A stretch of DNA of 64,000 bases from Chelonoidis abingdonii (GCF_003597395.2 NC_133770.1:208004452-208068451), one strand, 5' to 3'; numbered from the stretch's first letter, positions 1-12,441 are shown. The notes: generated by a model not told the origin, from the sequence alone. Made by a program: numbers and translations.

Positions 1-1794
1 AGTCAAAAAATGTTTTCACCGTGTCTAATAAATCAACGGGAGAAACTTAATCCCATATCTACTGCAGAAAATAGTCAACTCTTGCATGGCAATACTTTCT
101 AAGGAGTATCTAGCTACGCTGTCCCTTTTCTCATTTAAATTAAAATTGCTTATTGAACAGAATTAATGTCATAAAGATTCTGTAGCACTCTAAAAAACAT
201 TTTGCTCAGAGCTCATGCTGTGCATTCTCGGCATAGTGTTCTGCCTCACAGCTGGTTGAAATCAGTGGGAGTGTTCACTTTTGGAAGGGAGGCAGGGAGG
301 ATTTACTAGAACCCATACTTTAATCCAAACAAAGGATTTGTCCATATTTTCACCAAATAAAATGTGTATAAATTGAATAAGGGAACAGTTCCTCTTTTGA
401 GCATTACTAAAAAATATATATCAATTACAATGTGCCCATGTGTCTATAGAAAAATACAACATAAACATATGCATCATCATCATAAATAAGGGAGGGAAGA
501 AGATTAAGGCACAGATACTTAAATTTTTTAAAAAAACATTTAATTTACCATAATTAATGTAAACTTTCCATACAAGTATTAAGAAATCTTATTTTACCTT
601 TAAAAGGCCTATTTGTATTTGTGTATGTTGTTGAAATTAAAAAAATGGTAACCATATATTTAAAAAATCTACTTGATCCTAATATAAAGCGGTGTGTCAT
701 TTTTTTCTTAGGAAAAATTTCCAAGACTATTTTTTCATATCACTAATATTGGGGGAACCTGTCCTTTTCCACAAAAATGAATTATTGCCCCCGTGGCTAC
801 TAGTAGTAATTGTGTTAACAATAGGCCCTCTTGTGTCAATAAGATATTTCAGACAGAAATTTCTTAGAACTACTGTGGATAGGCAAAGTTTAGTTATCTT
901 GACGATTCTGTTTATTATTTTCCACCAAATTACTATTATCTTAGGGCATTCCTATGCACCATTTATGTATAAAATATCCTTATTCCTCCACAAGAGGTAA
1001 TAATGATGCACCCTGTGAAAATTAAATTCTGAGACCAAGCATTAAAAGATGCATCATTAATATGTGTGGCTTAAACCGTCCAAGAAAAAGAAATCCTGAG
1101 GCTGATATATGTGACTCTGGACAATTCATTTAACCTTTTTGTGCATCAAGTTGAGAGGTTTTTATTAAAAATATCACATAAAAAGTAAATTTAATTTGAC
1201 TTGGCAAAGTTTAGATAGCATAATTCTTGTAATATCATCACTGCTTCTAGAGACCCAGGATTGCAGTATTAGAGAGCTCATGCTGGAATCATAGAGATCT
1301 AAATGGAACCAAAACTGACTCCTAACCTAGACTTTCATAGACACTAGTTTTAAAGTTCCTTGGCTCCAATGCCTTCTTCCCTGTTTCAGCTTAATAGCCT
1401 TCTCCATTTTCCATGCTGGGCTTTCCCACTGGCATAACTTCATTTTTGATAGGTTTATCTTGGGGCTTGATAGTAACTTTAATGAAGGGTTTAAAATAAA
1501 ATAGAAGACATTTTGTATTAACTGTTAAATAGCTCCTTCTCTCCTCTCCCCACCTCTAGACAAAATATAGGTGGTGATCCTTCAGTCCTTACAGAACTCC
1601 CCTGAAAGTAAGTAGAAATTCTGCCTGAAAAGAAGGATCATTCCTAAATATTTTGTCGATCACAGCCGGTGAAATATGGGTGCTGTTTTGAGCCCACAGG
1701 AGCCTGCCAGTGAGTATGTATTACAGGTCTCCGTCTGTGCTGATCCACAGAGGATATGAGTTATAACACTCAACCTATAAAAAAGTTGTTTATT
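1..1794. other. AT-rich single-copy DNA, no gene seen
   Basis: No repeat, RNA gene or exon is recognised here. A 102-codon open frame at 692-1000 (+) encodes a hydrophobic, isoleucine- and leucine-rich peptide. It has no family motif, and splice-like or promoter context is lacking. Chance is the simplest explanation in AT-rich DNA. Confidence 0.5.
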
Positions 1795-1868
1795 CAGCTC
1801 AAGTTGGAGGTGCTCATGCTTTTAGCTTTGGAGGGTGCTGGTTCAATTCCTTGTATGTTACTAAAAGA
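1795..1868 (+). repeat. tRNA-derived SINE remnant
   Basis: A short tRNA-like head with a B-box-like GGTTCAATTCC at 1840-1850 follows an AGCTC...GCTCATGCT stretch. The same layout is present at 11625-11725, so this is probably a second copy of one tRNA-derived SINE family. It is too degraded to be a functional tRNA gene: no full cloverleaf or acceptor stem was found. Confidence 0.45.
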
Positions 1869-4380
1869 GCGGCTATCACAACACAACCTTTTAAGACAGG
1901 AAATGACTCAAAAATGGATATGATTTGTCCTTAGGTAAAGTCAAACTCCTCTGTAAAAGATGTGAGAGTATTTATCATAATGACACTACTAGTGCAAGTT
2001 TTTATCATTATAAAGGTATAGCATACTATGGGTCATGTCAGCCGTACATCAAAAGAAAGCATAGGGATCTGTAGACAATGTGGTACTTGTCTGCCCGTTG
2101 CTCTGGCAAACGTCAGTCATAGTAAGCTACAAGCTCAATATTTGTGCCTAATTTTCAAGACATATTTTCCTGGAATTCAATTGTATTTTCTTATCCCAGA
2201 ATGGTTCTTTAATTCACTAGCAGAGAAGTGAGAACTCATGGATAGGACAAATGACTACCTGTTTGTCTTATAATTAACCAACTTCTTTGTTTTGACACCC
2301 AGAAAAGCAAAATGTTATTGGGTTTTTAATTTATTATTTACCAAACAGTGGAGGATTGGCCCACATTGTGACATACCTGCCACACAAACAAAACCCCTCC
2401 TGTGGCAGAAGAGGCATATGAATGGTGCTTTAAAGTTCTATATGTGCTAAATTCATTCCTTCTCCACCATCACTGGAAATGATGAATTTCTCACTGTAAG
2501 TGTTCGCATTCTTAGCAGCACTGACCCATTTTTGAAGTTGTGCCATCTGCATACCATACTTCTCAGCCTTAGCAAAGTAGAGGTCTAATGAGTCCTATTA
2601 AAGTCAACAAAAACCTTCAAATGGCTAGAATGATCTATTGGGCTAAAGAAGTTCTTTGAGATTCTCTGATGGATGATTGTATATATTTGAATCCAAAGTA
2701 TTTCTATTATTAATTAAATAGTTAACTAGTGTGATGCAACAATGCAATTAATGCATTACTTTTGATGAACCCTTTTCACTACACCTGAAGCTGATGTAGA
2801 CTTTTGAAAATATGTTCCTGAAACTTTTGTTGTTTGCATTGTATTGTGTTTTCCTGCTTGATGTTCATGTTTCCAAAATTGATTTTGTATCAGATCTAGA
2901 AAAATCCTTCAACTTCCCACATGTTCCTATTACTGTGTATTATACTGGTATAAAAGTGAGAAAGTCTCTCTCTCTCTCTCTCTCGTTAGAAATACATCAC
3001 CCAGACATACAACAGGCATTCATGAATCCTTATCAGTGATCCTGCATTTGACATATACTGTACTGTATGTCCTGAGACATTCAAGGGTTTCAGAAATTTT
3101 TTTTCTTTATCCTTAAAGGGTAATAAGAGAATAAACTCTAACAAGGCTGCTTATTTGCTCTCTTAGCTTCATATGCTGCTTATGTAAATGTTTGCAGCTG
3201 GCTGTCATGAAAGCCACATGCTGGTTTGTGCCTTTGCTGTCTCTGTACTTGGTTATTAGTGGTGCTCTCTCAGAGGGCAATATCTCCAGGATCCATTTAA
3301 TACAGGATGCATAAGTTCAAACTCTCATTGAGTTTAACCTTTCCCGCACCCTTCTCTCCCATATTCTTAGATCTCAACAACGATTCCATCTGCTTTACCA
3401 CAAAGGCGGGATCTGTAATTAAAGGTTATCACCTGACTGCCCTTTACCCTGGATGCATCCTATTCACTTACAGTATCTGTTGCCTGGGTTTCTTTGGACT
3501 GTCCACAATTCTGATGTAAAGCTTCTGATCTTATGCATCAGAGGTTTTATTCTGCATATCTCATTAAAGAAGACTGTTAGGAACTGCATCCACATGCAAA
3601 CTTTATCACAATACTGGTGTGCTAGAGGCAGTGTGAGAGATGTGGTGTTAGGATGCCTACCAATGTCTACTATGTAAACTCCCAATCAGATGAGAAAGCA
3701 GAGACAGTTCTCTAAAATGTGTGAGGACCTAACACTTCCCACCTTCAATTTCCAGCCCATTATCTTCAAAGAATCCTGCAAATTTTGGACACCGTTACTG
3801 TGTGCTACATATTTGATGTCTGATCCACTTTTAGGTTATGACATCTGAACAGTGTGTCATACCTCAGAGCTTCCAAAGGATTAATGATATGACATAGCTA
3901 GGATTAGATGTACATTCATGCATGTGTGAATGTTGTGGTAGCAAAGGTGGATCATTGTTTTGCATTAATATGTTTTAGACTATTCAATGCATGCTCATCC
4001 AGTGAAGGCTCTTAGTCATACCTATATGTTGTTATCATCACACCCTATCTTAAGTCTCATGAACCCCAAGTAATGTGAGCTTCAGATGTACCACTGGTAG
4101 GTAAGACTTTAACATCATTCCTCAGAGTCTCCTGCCAACACTAGTACTGTTGTTCACCATGACTTCCACCTGTACAAGATCATGTACATCAGATCTGGAC
4201 CCCAAATAATCCACCATAGGGCCCAGATGAAGATCTGGTATTGTATGACTTACTGGTCTGAAAAAAATATACTATATAGATCTATACCATCCCTCCCAGG
4301 CCTTTATACCACTCACACACCTTTGCATTTGACAGCAAAAGCAGTCTGGCCCTGCATAGGAAGTGTCGGGATACTGGGCA
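1869..4380. other. Single-copy DNA with one microsatellite
   Basis: No transposon or exon is recognised. Short open frames of 60-75 codons occur on both strands, none with a known motif. The only clear structure is the (TC)10 tract at 2965-2984. Confidence 0.5.
2965..2984. repeat. (TC)10 microsatellite
   Basis: Ten perfect TC units lie in otherwise AT-rich DNA. It makes a run of Ser-Leu codons in the open frame that crosses it (2812-3039), which supports reading that frame as non-coding. Confidence 0.95.
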
Positions 4381-4545
4381 AAGGTAAGCAGGACTAGTGG
4401 GACCTAGGAACTGAAGTCAGGGGTCAGAGCTGGAGACAGAATCAGGCTGAGGGTCAATACCAGGTTTCTGGTATACCAAGTGTTATGGTTCTGGCGGTCA
4501 ATCAGGAGTCAGAATCCAAGTCAGAGCTGAGGTCAATACTGGCAG
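4381..4545. repeat. Imperfect GTCAG-rich repeat
   Basis: The motif AGTCAG/GGTCAG followed by AGCTG or AATAC recurs about every 20-60 bases (for example near 4413, 4420, 4452, 4498, 4508 and 4522). It looks like a decayed minisatellite or the internal part of a larger repeat. No family is assigned. Confidence 0.35.
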
Positions 4546-5350
4546 TTTGGAAGCACAGTGGTCATGGCAGATAGCTAAGTATCCACATTGTGACCTGAAC
4601 ACTTTGTGGTTTATAAAGGCTTATACTCCCTGGGCTTACAAAGGATCAAGGTGGCAATCAGGGATAGCCATGATAATTATCAGTCATATCACTCAAGGTG
4701 GAACTTCCCATCGCATGCTGTCTCCACAGATTGTGGTCACAGGGTAGCTAGGTTATAGTTGCTGCTGGGTGGTAGTGTTGGTTAGTTGGTAGGCCTTCAG
4801 GCCTGGGTTCAAGTGCCACTGCTCCTTACACAAAATGGCTGAGATGTGGCCTCATCTGTAGTGGTATGTTGTTAGTTATGTAGGAACTTAGCACAATGTT
4901 ATGGGACTTCAATAACTCATATGTTTCCTCTGATTATAAATACACCGTTATGCACAGAATTAATTGCCTTTTGTGAGTATGCTGGGTCTAATTATGATGG
5001 TATAGTGGAGTCATTGTGATGAAGTTGGGTAGATTGTCCCATAGTGACATGGGGATGTATATTTATCTGAACTGAGCACTTGAAAAGTACTGCCCCTTCT
5101 GCTTCTCACCCCCTCTTCTTTTACAGTGGGTTTTTTGGTTGAGAGTGAGTCTGATGAGAGGCTTTTAAAGGAAAGGTTTGCTAATCTTCCCTACAGTAGA
5201 TGAAACTGTAGTCTTTCCACCAGGGGAATGTTCATAATCCTTATTAAATAAAAATTGTGGGACTAACATGACATGTACCACATTTCCCTCTGCACAGTCA
5301 CAATGCTTTTAATTGGCTCCCTTCCCACTCCCTGTTTGTATATTGTCAGG
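4546..5350. other. No recognised feature
   Basis: A weak tRNA-like phrase (GGTTCAAGTGCC near 4807) is the only hint of a SINE. Otherwise nothing is recognised on either strand. Confidence 0.4.
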
Positions 5351-5412
5351 GTAGACTGTAAGCTTTTTAAGGCAATGATTATGTCTGCAAAGCCACTTTG
5401 TACATTCTTGAT
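5351..5412 (+). repeat. Possible L2/MIR-type LINE 3' tail remnant
   Basis: The order GACTGTAAGCT, a G/A-rich step, then TGTCT resembles the conserved 3' tail shared by L2- and MIR-like amniote repeats. Better copies are at 21225-21345 and 32811-32930. This one is short and diverged. Confidence 0.35.
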
Positions 5413-5544
5413 TATATGTAAGTAATTTTGTATTAATAATAAGATGGAAGGGAAAACATTTGAGAGATGGATTTGCATGGTGGGTGTTATGAATGGTGGC
5501 GAATAGGGAATGTGTTAATGGCTCTTCAAAGGTGTCTGTCCCAG

Positions 5545-5960
5545 ATTTCTAAAGGTATTTAGGTATTGCTCTGCTCAGCCTCCTAAGGCCTAAATGATTT
5601 AAATAGCTAAGTCCCATTTTCAAAAGTGACTTATGGTACAGACTCACATTGAGAGGAGGTGTATTTTCCAGCTTGAGGAAACATCCCCACTCTAGGTCTC
5701 ATCAACTTAGTGTGATTGAAAACAGAAGTGATCAGAGGCAGCAGGAGGGACTTGACACCCCAAATATGATCCCATCTCAGATGTTAGGTTCAGATTTGGG
5801 CGGCTAGCTTCTAGCACCACACCGAATATTCTTCAATCAGAGCTACCCACAGGTATGTTTACTTGAGCTGGAAATTACGCTTCCATCCCGAAGTGTAGAT
5901 GTACCCTTAGGCACTAATTCCTATTGACTCCTAAATCACTTTTGAAAGTAGGACTGTTGT
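5545..5960. repeat. Interrupted foldback repeat (CCCATTTTCAAAAGTGACTTA type)
   Basis: The left part has AAAGGTATTTAGG and CTAAGTCCCATTTTCAAAAG (5549-5630). The right part has CCTATTGACTCCTAAATCAC then TTTTGAAAGTAGG (5920-5953), roughly complementary. Foldback elements with these phrases are common in turtle and bird genomes. About 270 bases of unrelated DNA separate the arms. Confidence 0.35.
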
Positions 5961-8164
5961 GGTTTTGGTTTTGTCTTGTCCTGCGATAATCATATCAGAC
6001 CATGAAGTTTGAGAATGAATTTGGAAATGCATACAGGGTCCTCTGGAAGGGCTTAACCTTGGTGTCCAATGGGAAAAGCTTAACTTTCCTTACAATATTA
6101 CATTCAGGAGTGTGTGCTGGTGTTAAGTCCTGCTCCTGACATTTTGCAGACTGTATATATCTTGGTCCCATCTCTGTTGACTTCATTCTTGCAGTGTACC
6201 CTATCCATAGTCTCACAATGGTGGGTGTTATTTTCTGAGATGCTTTGATACCAATCAGGGAATTTTGCATCTTTTCATCATTTATTTTCATCTAACATTT
6301 CCCTTGATTAGGCATTAATATCCTCAACTGTTATCATTCCAACCTGAGTTTCCAGTCTTCCAATTTTGGCCAGGACATCAGCTTCCTCACTTCTGTATAC
6401 ATCATGTGATGGAATCCATTGAAAAGACAAGTTAATGGGACTTAGCCATCTAAGTCACTTAGGTCTTGCGGTGCTGAGCAGAATAACAACTAAATACTTA
6501 AAAAATCTGGGCCTCTGTCTGCTGGCTCCATCTTACTCCCTCCCAGAAGAGGTTTAAAGCTCAGACTGCCTGAAGTCAGAGAGAAGAAAGAGCCTGCCAG
6601 TTCCTCCTCCATTTTCAGAGAAATGTTTTCTTCTTTAAATGTTGAATTCTTTTCCCTACTGCTGTCTGAGGAGGTGGCTTCCCCAGAGCAAGTTTATTTT
6701 GAGCTGTGTGAATTACTCGTATTTTTTGTAGGCTCCTGAATTTAAATATATGCTAACATTTTTATAAAATCTATGGACTTTTACAAAAAATCTATTGTCA
6801 TTTTCTAAGGATTAATAGGATTGGTTATCTACCTATTTGCCATTAAGGAACCTGTTATATCATCTGACTACACTACTCCATTTTTTTTGTTTTCCCTTCA
6901 GAATCAGCTAGTTTCTGACAAAGATGGGACATCCTGTGTTTGTGCAACAGGGCCTAGTTTTAAACCAGGTGAGGTTTTATGGGTCATGGCTATATTAGAG
7001 TCTGATGGGCAAAAAGCCACTTGCAGACAAATGCCAGGAGTGTGTGTGTGTGTGTTTTGGGGCACAAAACACTCAAAAATGGAGACATGCCAGATTCTTT
7101 GAGTGTGTTGTTTCAGTGTTGCAAACATGAAGCAGAATTGAGTACTTTGCAACTGAGGCATTGACTTTTTGTTGATATTCAGAAATTTGATGGTTCTTCA
7201 TTCACTTTTTAATCCCAATTTCTGAAAAGTGTGATATATAGTGTAAATGATTCTTCTGATTTTTACAAGGAAAATGATTCTTCTGATTTCTGCCCTACAT
7301 GATAGTGGGTTTTGATTCATCTGACAATATTGTGCTTGAATCCTCTACTCATCTGTTCACTAACATGTTTTTATAGTGCACTTGATGCCAGTTGAATTCT
7401 GTCCAAACTCAGCAATATATTTTATACTTGCCTCAAAAAACTTCAGGAAAATAGCTGATGCAGGGGTACTGGCCAGTGTTTGTGCCACAGAAGGGTGGCA
7501 GTCTCAGTTCTAGATTAGACCTGGTATCTCTCAAAAATAGAAATCTTCACATTAAATAAGTGTCTCAGCTCATGGAAAAGTCCCAATACCCTGCGTAATA
7601 AGAAATGAGTAAATGAAAGTTTGTCTAGTTTTTGTGGCTGAATTCTGAGAATGGATTGGTTCCTGATTATCATCACTTGTTTTTTAAAAAACAAATTCTG
7701 TTTAAAAAATGTTTGTGACAATTGGAAGGATAAAAGAGGCTGATAATGGGTATATGTACTAAAGAGAAATGAGCAGGAACTAGTTGTAAATTTGTTTAAA
7801 TGAGTTCCCATGCTGCAGCAGATAACTGACATCTCCTCTGTAATGCATTGGCTTGACAGCCTGCTCTGCAGAAAAGACAAGTGACAACTCTAGTATTAAC
7901 CATATAGTATTGTACCCCACACTTACCTCAGACCAAGTGTTACTGACTCTTTACATGTTGTAGAAATGATGACTTGATAACAGTACAAAGCATTTCCACA
8001 TGTATTGGAAAATCATGTTATGAAATAATGTTGGTCCTTTGCTCTCAGCTAATTTGATTCTATTCTCCTTCTTGGGATATGCCATGGGGATCCCCTGCAT
8101 ATGAAGCGGGGCTGCTCCCATTGGCCCAGTCTCCGCACTGTCACACAGTCAGTGGGACTCCCAG
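5961..8164. other. No gene seen; small repeats only
   Basis: Contains a (TG)7 tract at 7041-7054 and an 18-base phrase (AATGATTCTTCTGATTT) present twice near 7247 and 7273. Open frames of up to 121 codons (7515-7880, minus) show no family motif. Confidence 0.45.
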
Positions 8165-8860
8165 TGGGATCAGGCAATTATTAAAAGAAGGATTCAGGAT
8201 TCGTTGTGAGGCTAAGTGAACAATCAGTCTGCAGCCCCTGAGCAGAGCAGGGTAAAGCAAGCAGTCTATGGCCTCTGAGCCTCCTGGCTGGGGCAGGCAA
8301 TAGTGGTTGGTGCTCTGACCCTCTGGGCAGGGTAGAGCAAACAGTCAGTCTGCGGTTCCTAGGCGGGGCAGAGTAAACAATCACCTGTGGCTGTAGCCCC
8401 CAGCAGCCACATCCAGTGGTAAGTACAGGGTAAAGGAACCATGACACTCCTTATTCCACTGGGTTCCAACCCAGGGCCCTATGAAGCCGTGAAATTCCCA
8501 GTTAATGGTTTAAGCATCGGCTTCTAATACATTCCCTGGGTTACTTCCTACTGTAAGAGTCATCTTCAGCATCTCCTCAACTGGCAGCAGCACAGCATTC
8601 AAGCCAGTCTTCATGGTTGGCTGGTCATCTGCAGTATAGTCTGGGTCCACGGTTCCCAGCAGTCAGAGAGTTGCTAGTGTCTCTGCAGGACTCTATATAT
8701 ACACCTCCTCCTCAGCCAGCCCAGACTGAGCTGGGCTGCTTCCTTTTATCTGTCCCTTCCACCTGGAGCATACATAGGAGGGGTGATGGGGCATAGTCTT
8801 CTGGGCCCATAGTGATTGGTCAGGCCCAGTCGGTCCAGTGTGAGGCTGGTACACCCTATC
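8165..8860 (-). repeat. GC-rich TATA/minisatellite repeat, copy 1
   Basis: Read on the minus strand, a TATATATAG box (about 8693-8702) is followed by an AGGGCCCTGGGTTGGAACCC block (rc of 8461-8480), then by degenerate tandem units of roughly 55-60 bases (8195-8395). The units share TTGTTTGCTCTGCCC, a gap, and GAGGNCTGAGCC. The same order occurs on the plus strand at 27475-28495, so these are copies of one interspersed family, probably an LTR-like or promoter-bearing element. No protein domain is recognised. Confidence 0.55.
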
Positions 8861-9649
8861 ACAGGATGATTTACGGGGACTTCAGTGTGGATTCTTAGCT
8901 GTTCAATCATTTTGAAGCTTCTGATGGCTACAGAGCAGTAATAATATAATTATTAATATTATAGACTATTGCTTAGTGTTTAACCACCTACCAGCCTGGA
9001 GAATGAACACAGCAATGGAAATCAGCTACTAGAAGGGGTATTTTGAGGGCATGAAGAAGAATTACATGCTTAGAATGAACTCTATCAGTCTGGGTCTATA
9101 ATGTATGTGAATAATATTCTATAGATTGTGGTATCTATAACTGCAAATCCAAAATGTACTGTACAAATATGTGTATATATAATAGATTTTAGCATTTTTG
9201 CTATATATATTTATATGTTTGACAAGTTCTAAGTACACTTTTGTAAGTCCATAAGTGAATTCCAGAAATGAGAGTTTTTTTCTAAATTACCATCTCTAAA
9301 AAGTCTCAGTGAAGAATGTGAGAAAATTACAGTTGAAAGAAGAATGCAAATTACGATGGGGGATGTAAGATTACAGCTATCTAACAAGTTCAGTTGGAGG
9401 TGAAACACACCTTATCCTGTAAAGTAAGTAATAAAATATTATAGCCCTGCCCTGTCCATTTTACCAGGAGCAGATGGACCTAATGAAGTAAAGGATTAAC
9501 AAGACTTAATGGGCTGAGGAATATTTCCTGTCTACCTTGCAGCGACGTTTTTAATACTTGTATTATGAATAATATATAATTATGGAATTTTATAAAGAAA
9601 TAATATTGCTTTGTACTTCTACATCATCCTTCATCAGGGGATTTCAACA
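8861..9649. other. AT-rich DNA, no recognised feature
   Basis: Several TA-rich runs (around 8940-8960 and 9110-9215) are present. No transposon ends or coding signal were seen. Confidence 0.45.
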
Positions 9650-9862
9650 TGCTTTACAAATATTAATTTATTAAGCCTTACTACAACCTATGAAGGAATA
9701 GAGATTTGCTATTTTAAGAAGGGGCTTAAACCTACTGCCACTGACTTCAATAGGTGCAGAAACAGGTTAGAAGTGACTCACCCAAAGTCATAGCAGTAAT
9801 TCTGTGGCAGCGCTAGAATTAGAATAGCCCCCGACCCTCAGTTCTTACCCACAAGAGCACTT
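9650..9862 (-). repeat. MIR-like SINE core
   Basis: The order TTTACAAATATTAA, ACAACCTATGAAGG, AGAAACAGGTTAGAAGTGACT, CACCCAAAGTCATAGCAG, then TGGCAGCGCTAGAATTAGAA matches the antisense layout of MIR elements (tail, then core). A small substitution around 9720-9755 breaks the match. This is an ancient element, consistent with an amniote genome. Confidence 0.7.
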
Positions 9863-10703
9863 TTTCATACTGATAGATGCTGGGATTCCCTACTGAAGTG
9901 TTAGAATACTCTTTGTTTTGTAGTGACTTTGTGAAAGAAGAATGAACTCAGTCTTCTAAGTAAGCACTAATGATGAGCAGTTGGGATAACATAAGTGCTG
10001 ACTTCAGCTTTGGCCCAGAGCTCTAAAGAAGATGGATCTCTTCTGTATTCAGACCAACTCAAATAATAAGTAAAAATATTTTCATATGCATCTGTATTTT
10101 TTTGGATCCTTCTAGAACAGGTAGCAGAAGTCCCAAAATACTATGGGAAAGCCTGTTTTCTTGAGTTATCCCATTGAATGCATGGAATTTGGATATTTCA
10201 AATAAGATTTAGCTAAGCATCCATGCTTTTGGGTGCACATCTTGTATAGGTGCATATTTGTAATGCACTTTGAAGTTGTAAAGAGCTATAGACAATCAAT
10301 GCTAAATTATGTCTCAACTCAGTGGATGGCCCTTTGAAAGTCACACAGTGCTACAATGCAAAGTAGAGGAAAAGCAGGAACAGAAATCATGGAACACTGT
10401 TTCCCATAGGGTTTCACAGGTGTAAATGATACCTAACTGGGCTTGTCAAACTATTTTTTTTTAAACTGGCGTTAGTTACTTCACAAGAAGAAGAGAAGCC
10501 TTCTCAACTCTCAGCCCAGATTGAGTTTGCAGAGTGGGCAGAAAACAAAAACGTCTTTTTACTTGTAAACTGAGCTTATTTCATGCTGATACCATGGCAA
10601 AGAAACAAACACTGTTGCCTTCAATGGAGTAGCACAGTGTACCTGTTTGGAATGTAATAAGTAAATCTGTTGGTGTTGCCCAAGAAGGAACAGGATCCAG
10701 CTC
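9863..10703. other. No gene seen
   Basis: A weak SINE/LINE-like phrase near 10263-10310 (CACTTTGAAGTTGTAAAGAGC) is the only hint of a repeat. Otherwise nothing is recognised. Confidence 0.4.
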
Positions 10704-10706
10704 TTA

Positions 10707-10991
10707 GGGCTTGTCTTTACTGCAGAGTTACTCAAGTCATAACTTGCGTTGCCCCTACCTTGAGTCCCATCCACAAAGAGTGCTTAACTCAAGTGTGGTG
10801 GTGTTTTAACTTGAGCAGGCTGAACCAGAAATGAATATATGCTAAAGCCTGAGTTAACACAACTAACTCAGATGCTGAAACAACCACTCTGCATCTCAAA
10901 TGTTATTTCACAATGTGGGTGCTCTGACTCAAGATAAGCTAACTTGAGAGGAGTTAACTCTAGTGTAGATAACTCCTGTGAAGACCTATCC
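10707..10991. mobile_element. Foldback DNA transposon, PIF/Harbinger-like
   Basis: Termini are imperfect inverted repeats: GGGCTTGTCTTTACTGCAG at the left and, read on the other strand, GGATAGGTCTTCACAGGAG at the right. The direct trinucleotide TTA flanks both ends (10704-10706 and 10992-10994), which fits a 3-bp Harbinger-type target duplication. The interior has no transposase, so it is non-autonomous. A 3-bp duplication can arise by chance, so the superfamily is tentative. Confidence 0.55.
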
Positions 10992-10994
10992 TTA

Positions 10995-11624
10995 GTTGTG
11001 TTGGCTCTGCAATAATTTTTGTTATTATATTGAACAGATATGATTGAACACATGATGGAGCAGATGTGATGAGTAAGACGGTGCCACTTTTTTGTGGTCA
11101 TTTTTCAGATTAGAACTGCACTTTAAAAGCTATCCAGTTTAACAAAATACTTGAACATGTTTGAATTTTTCTTTAAGATTTTAATTGTTATTTTTGAGAC
11201 CAATGTTAATAAATTGAATTGCAGTCAAAGAGAGGTGTGAAAATCAGGTTGTAAGCTTACTTTGATAATTATTTTTAAGGCTGGAATTTTCAAAGACAGT
11301 CTAAGAGAGTAAGAAAAAGAATTCTCAAGGAAGACTGAAGAGTTGAAATGTTGATTCTTGTATCAGTCTAATTTGCTTTATTCTCTTGCTTTAATAAATA
11401 TTTTTATACATTAGTAAGAATTTATTTGGTTGGATTTTAAATAAACCTTAGAATCCCTGATTTTAAAAAGACCACTCTGAAATCTGTCACAGAATCTGTG
11501 TAACCCCTCCACCTCCTGGGTGTGGTGTTCTGTCCCTTTTAGTGAACCCAGGGTGAGTGGAAGAGAATGAATATGAATGAATGAATGAGTCTCCTCTGCA
11601 GCCTTAGCTAATAGCCATATGGCT
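10995..11624. other. AT-rich DNA with GAAT microsatellite
   Basis: A short (GAAT)n-like tract occurs at about 11565-11588. No other feature was recognised. Confidence 0.4.
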
Positions 11625-11725
11625 TTTAGCTCATGCAGTAGAGCCTCATGCACTAAGGTCTAGAGGTCCCAGGTTCAATCCGGCCTGCCAACAACCAGGG
11701 TCTGTTGATGTTACACCTGTATTTC
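11625..11725 (+). repeat. tRNA-derived SINE
   Basis: An A-box-like TAGCTCATGCAGTAGAGCC is followed by a B-box AGGTTCAATCC at 11671-11681 and a tail CAGGGTCTGTTGATGTTACA. The A-box to B-box spacing is tRNA-like. It is more complete than the copy at 1795-1868. It is not a working tRNA gene, since no paired acceptor stem is seen. Confidence 0.6.
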
Positions 11726-11854
11726 TTTTTAAAGTGATGCAAGCCAGAAACTTCAGAATTGAAATGGAAACTTCATTATTAATTCATCCCTGTCTTCCCA
11801 GTTATTCCATCTGGTGTCTATTTGAGACTGGGGGTAAGAATGTATATCACTTGA

Positions 11855-12210
11855 TAAAAATTATAGCAAATGGGAGAAAGGGGAAGTTCACAGTAAGAAA
11901 TATAAATCAGAAGGTAGGATTTGTAGAAAATTGACAAGGGAAGCAAAAGGTGAAATCTATGGCTGGCAGAGTTAAGGACAATAAGATGGAGTTTTTAAAG
12001 TATGTTAGGAATAAAAAGAATCCTAACAATGGTACTGATACATTACTAGATGGAAATGGTAGAATTATCAATAATACAGAGAAGGCAGAAGAGTTTAATA
12101 TATTTCTGCTCTGTATTTGGAAAAAATCAGAGGATGTAGTCATATCATATGATAACATGCTTTCCATTCCACTAGTATCTCAAAAAGATGTTAAACAGCA
12201 GTTACTAAAG
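11855..12210 (+). mobile_element. CR1 LINE ORF2 fragment
   Basis: The plus strand carries part of the linker of CR1 ORF2 between endonuclease and reverse transcriptase. The open frame beginning at 11950 reads MKSMAGRVKDNK, then NKKNPNN, LLDGNGRIINN and ISYDNMLSIPLVSQKDVKQQ, a characteristic CR1 stretch. It has internal deletions and no 5' or 3' end. The downstream edge abuts the PLE-type hairpin at 12221, which truncates it. Confidence 0.8.
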
Positions 12211-12220
12211 TATGTATGTC

Positions 12221-12441
12221 GTTGTAGCCATGTTGGTCCCAGGATATTAGAGAGACGAGGTGGATGAGGTACTGTCTTTGATTGAACCAACTTCTCTTGG
12301 TGAGAGAGACAAGTTTTTGAGCCATATTGATCCCAGATCTGAAGAAGAGCTCCATGTGGTACAAAACCTTATCTCTCACCAACAGAAGTTGGTCCAATCA
12401 AAGATAATAACTTACCTACTTTGTCTCTCTAATATCCCAGC
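12221..12441. mobile_element. Hairpin of two Penelope-like element 3' ends
   Basis: The left arm has GTAGCCATGTTGGTCCCAGG, ATTAGAGAGAC and CCAACTTCTCTTGGTGAG. The right arm has the complements: CTCTCACCAACAGAAGTTGG, TTTGTCTCTCTAATATCCCA. The middle phrase CTGAAGAAGAGCTC is typical of PLE 3' regions in reptiles. The two arms therefore look like the same PLE 3' end in opposite orientation. A second example is at 46385-46557. Confidence 0.65.

Noticed and set aside
692..1000. Hydrophobic 102-codon frame suggesting a membrane protein
   Set aside because: AT-rich DNA gives Ile/Leu/Phe-rich chance frames. There is no motif or gene context.
2812..3039. Secretory-looking 75-codon frame
   Set aside because: It runs through the (TC)10 microsatellite and shows no domain.
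1795..11725. Two intact tRNA genes at 1795-1868 and 11625-11725
   Set aside because: Only A/B-box-like sequence is present, with no paired acceptor stem. They are SINE remnants.
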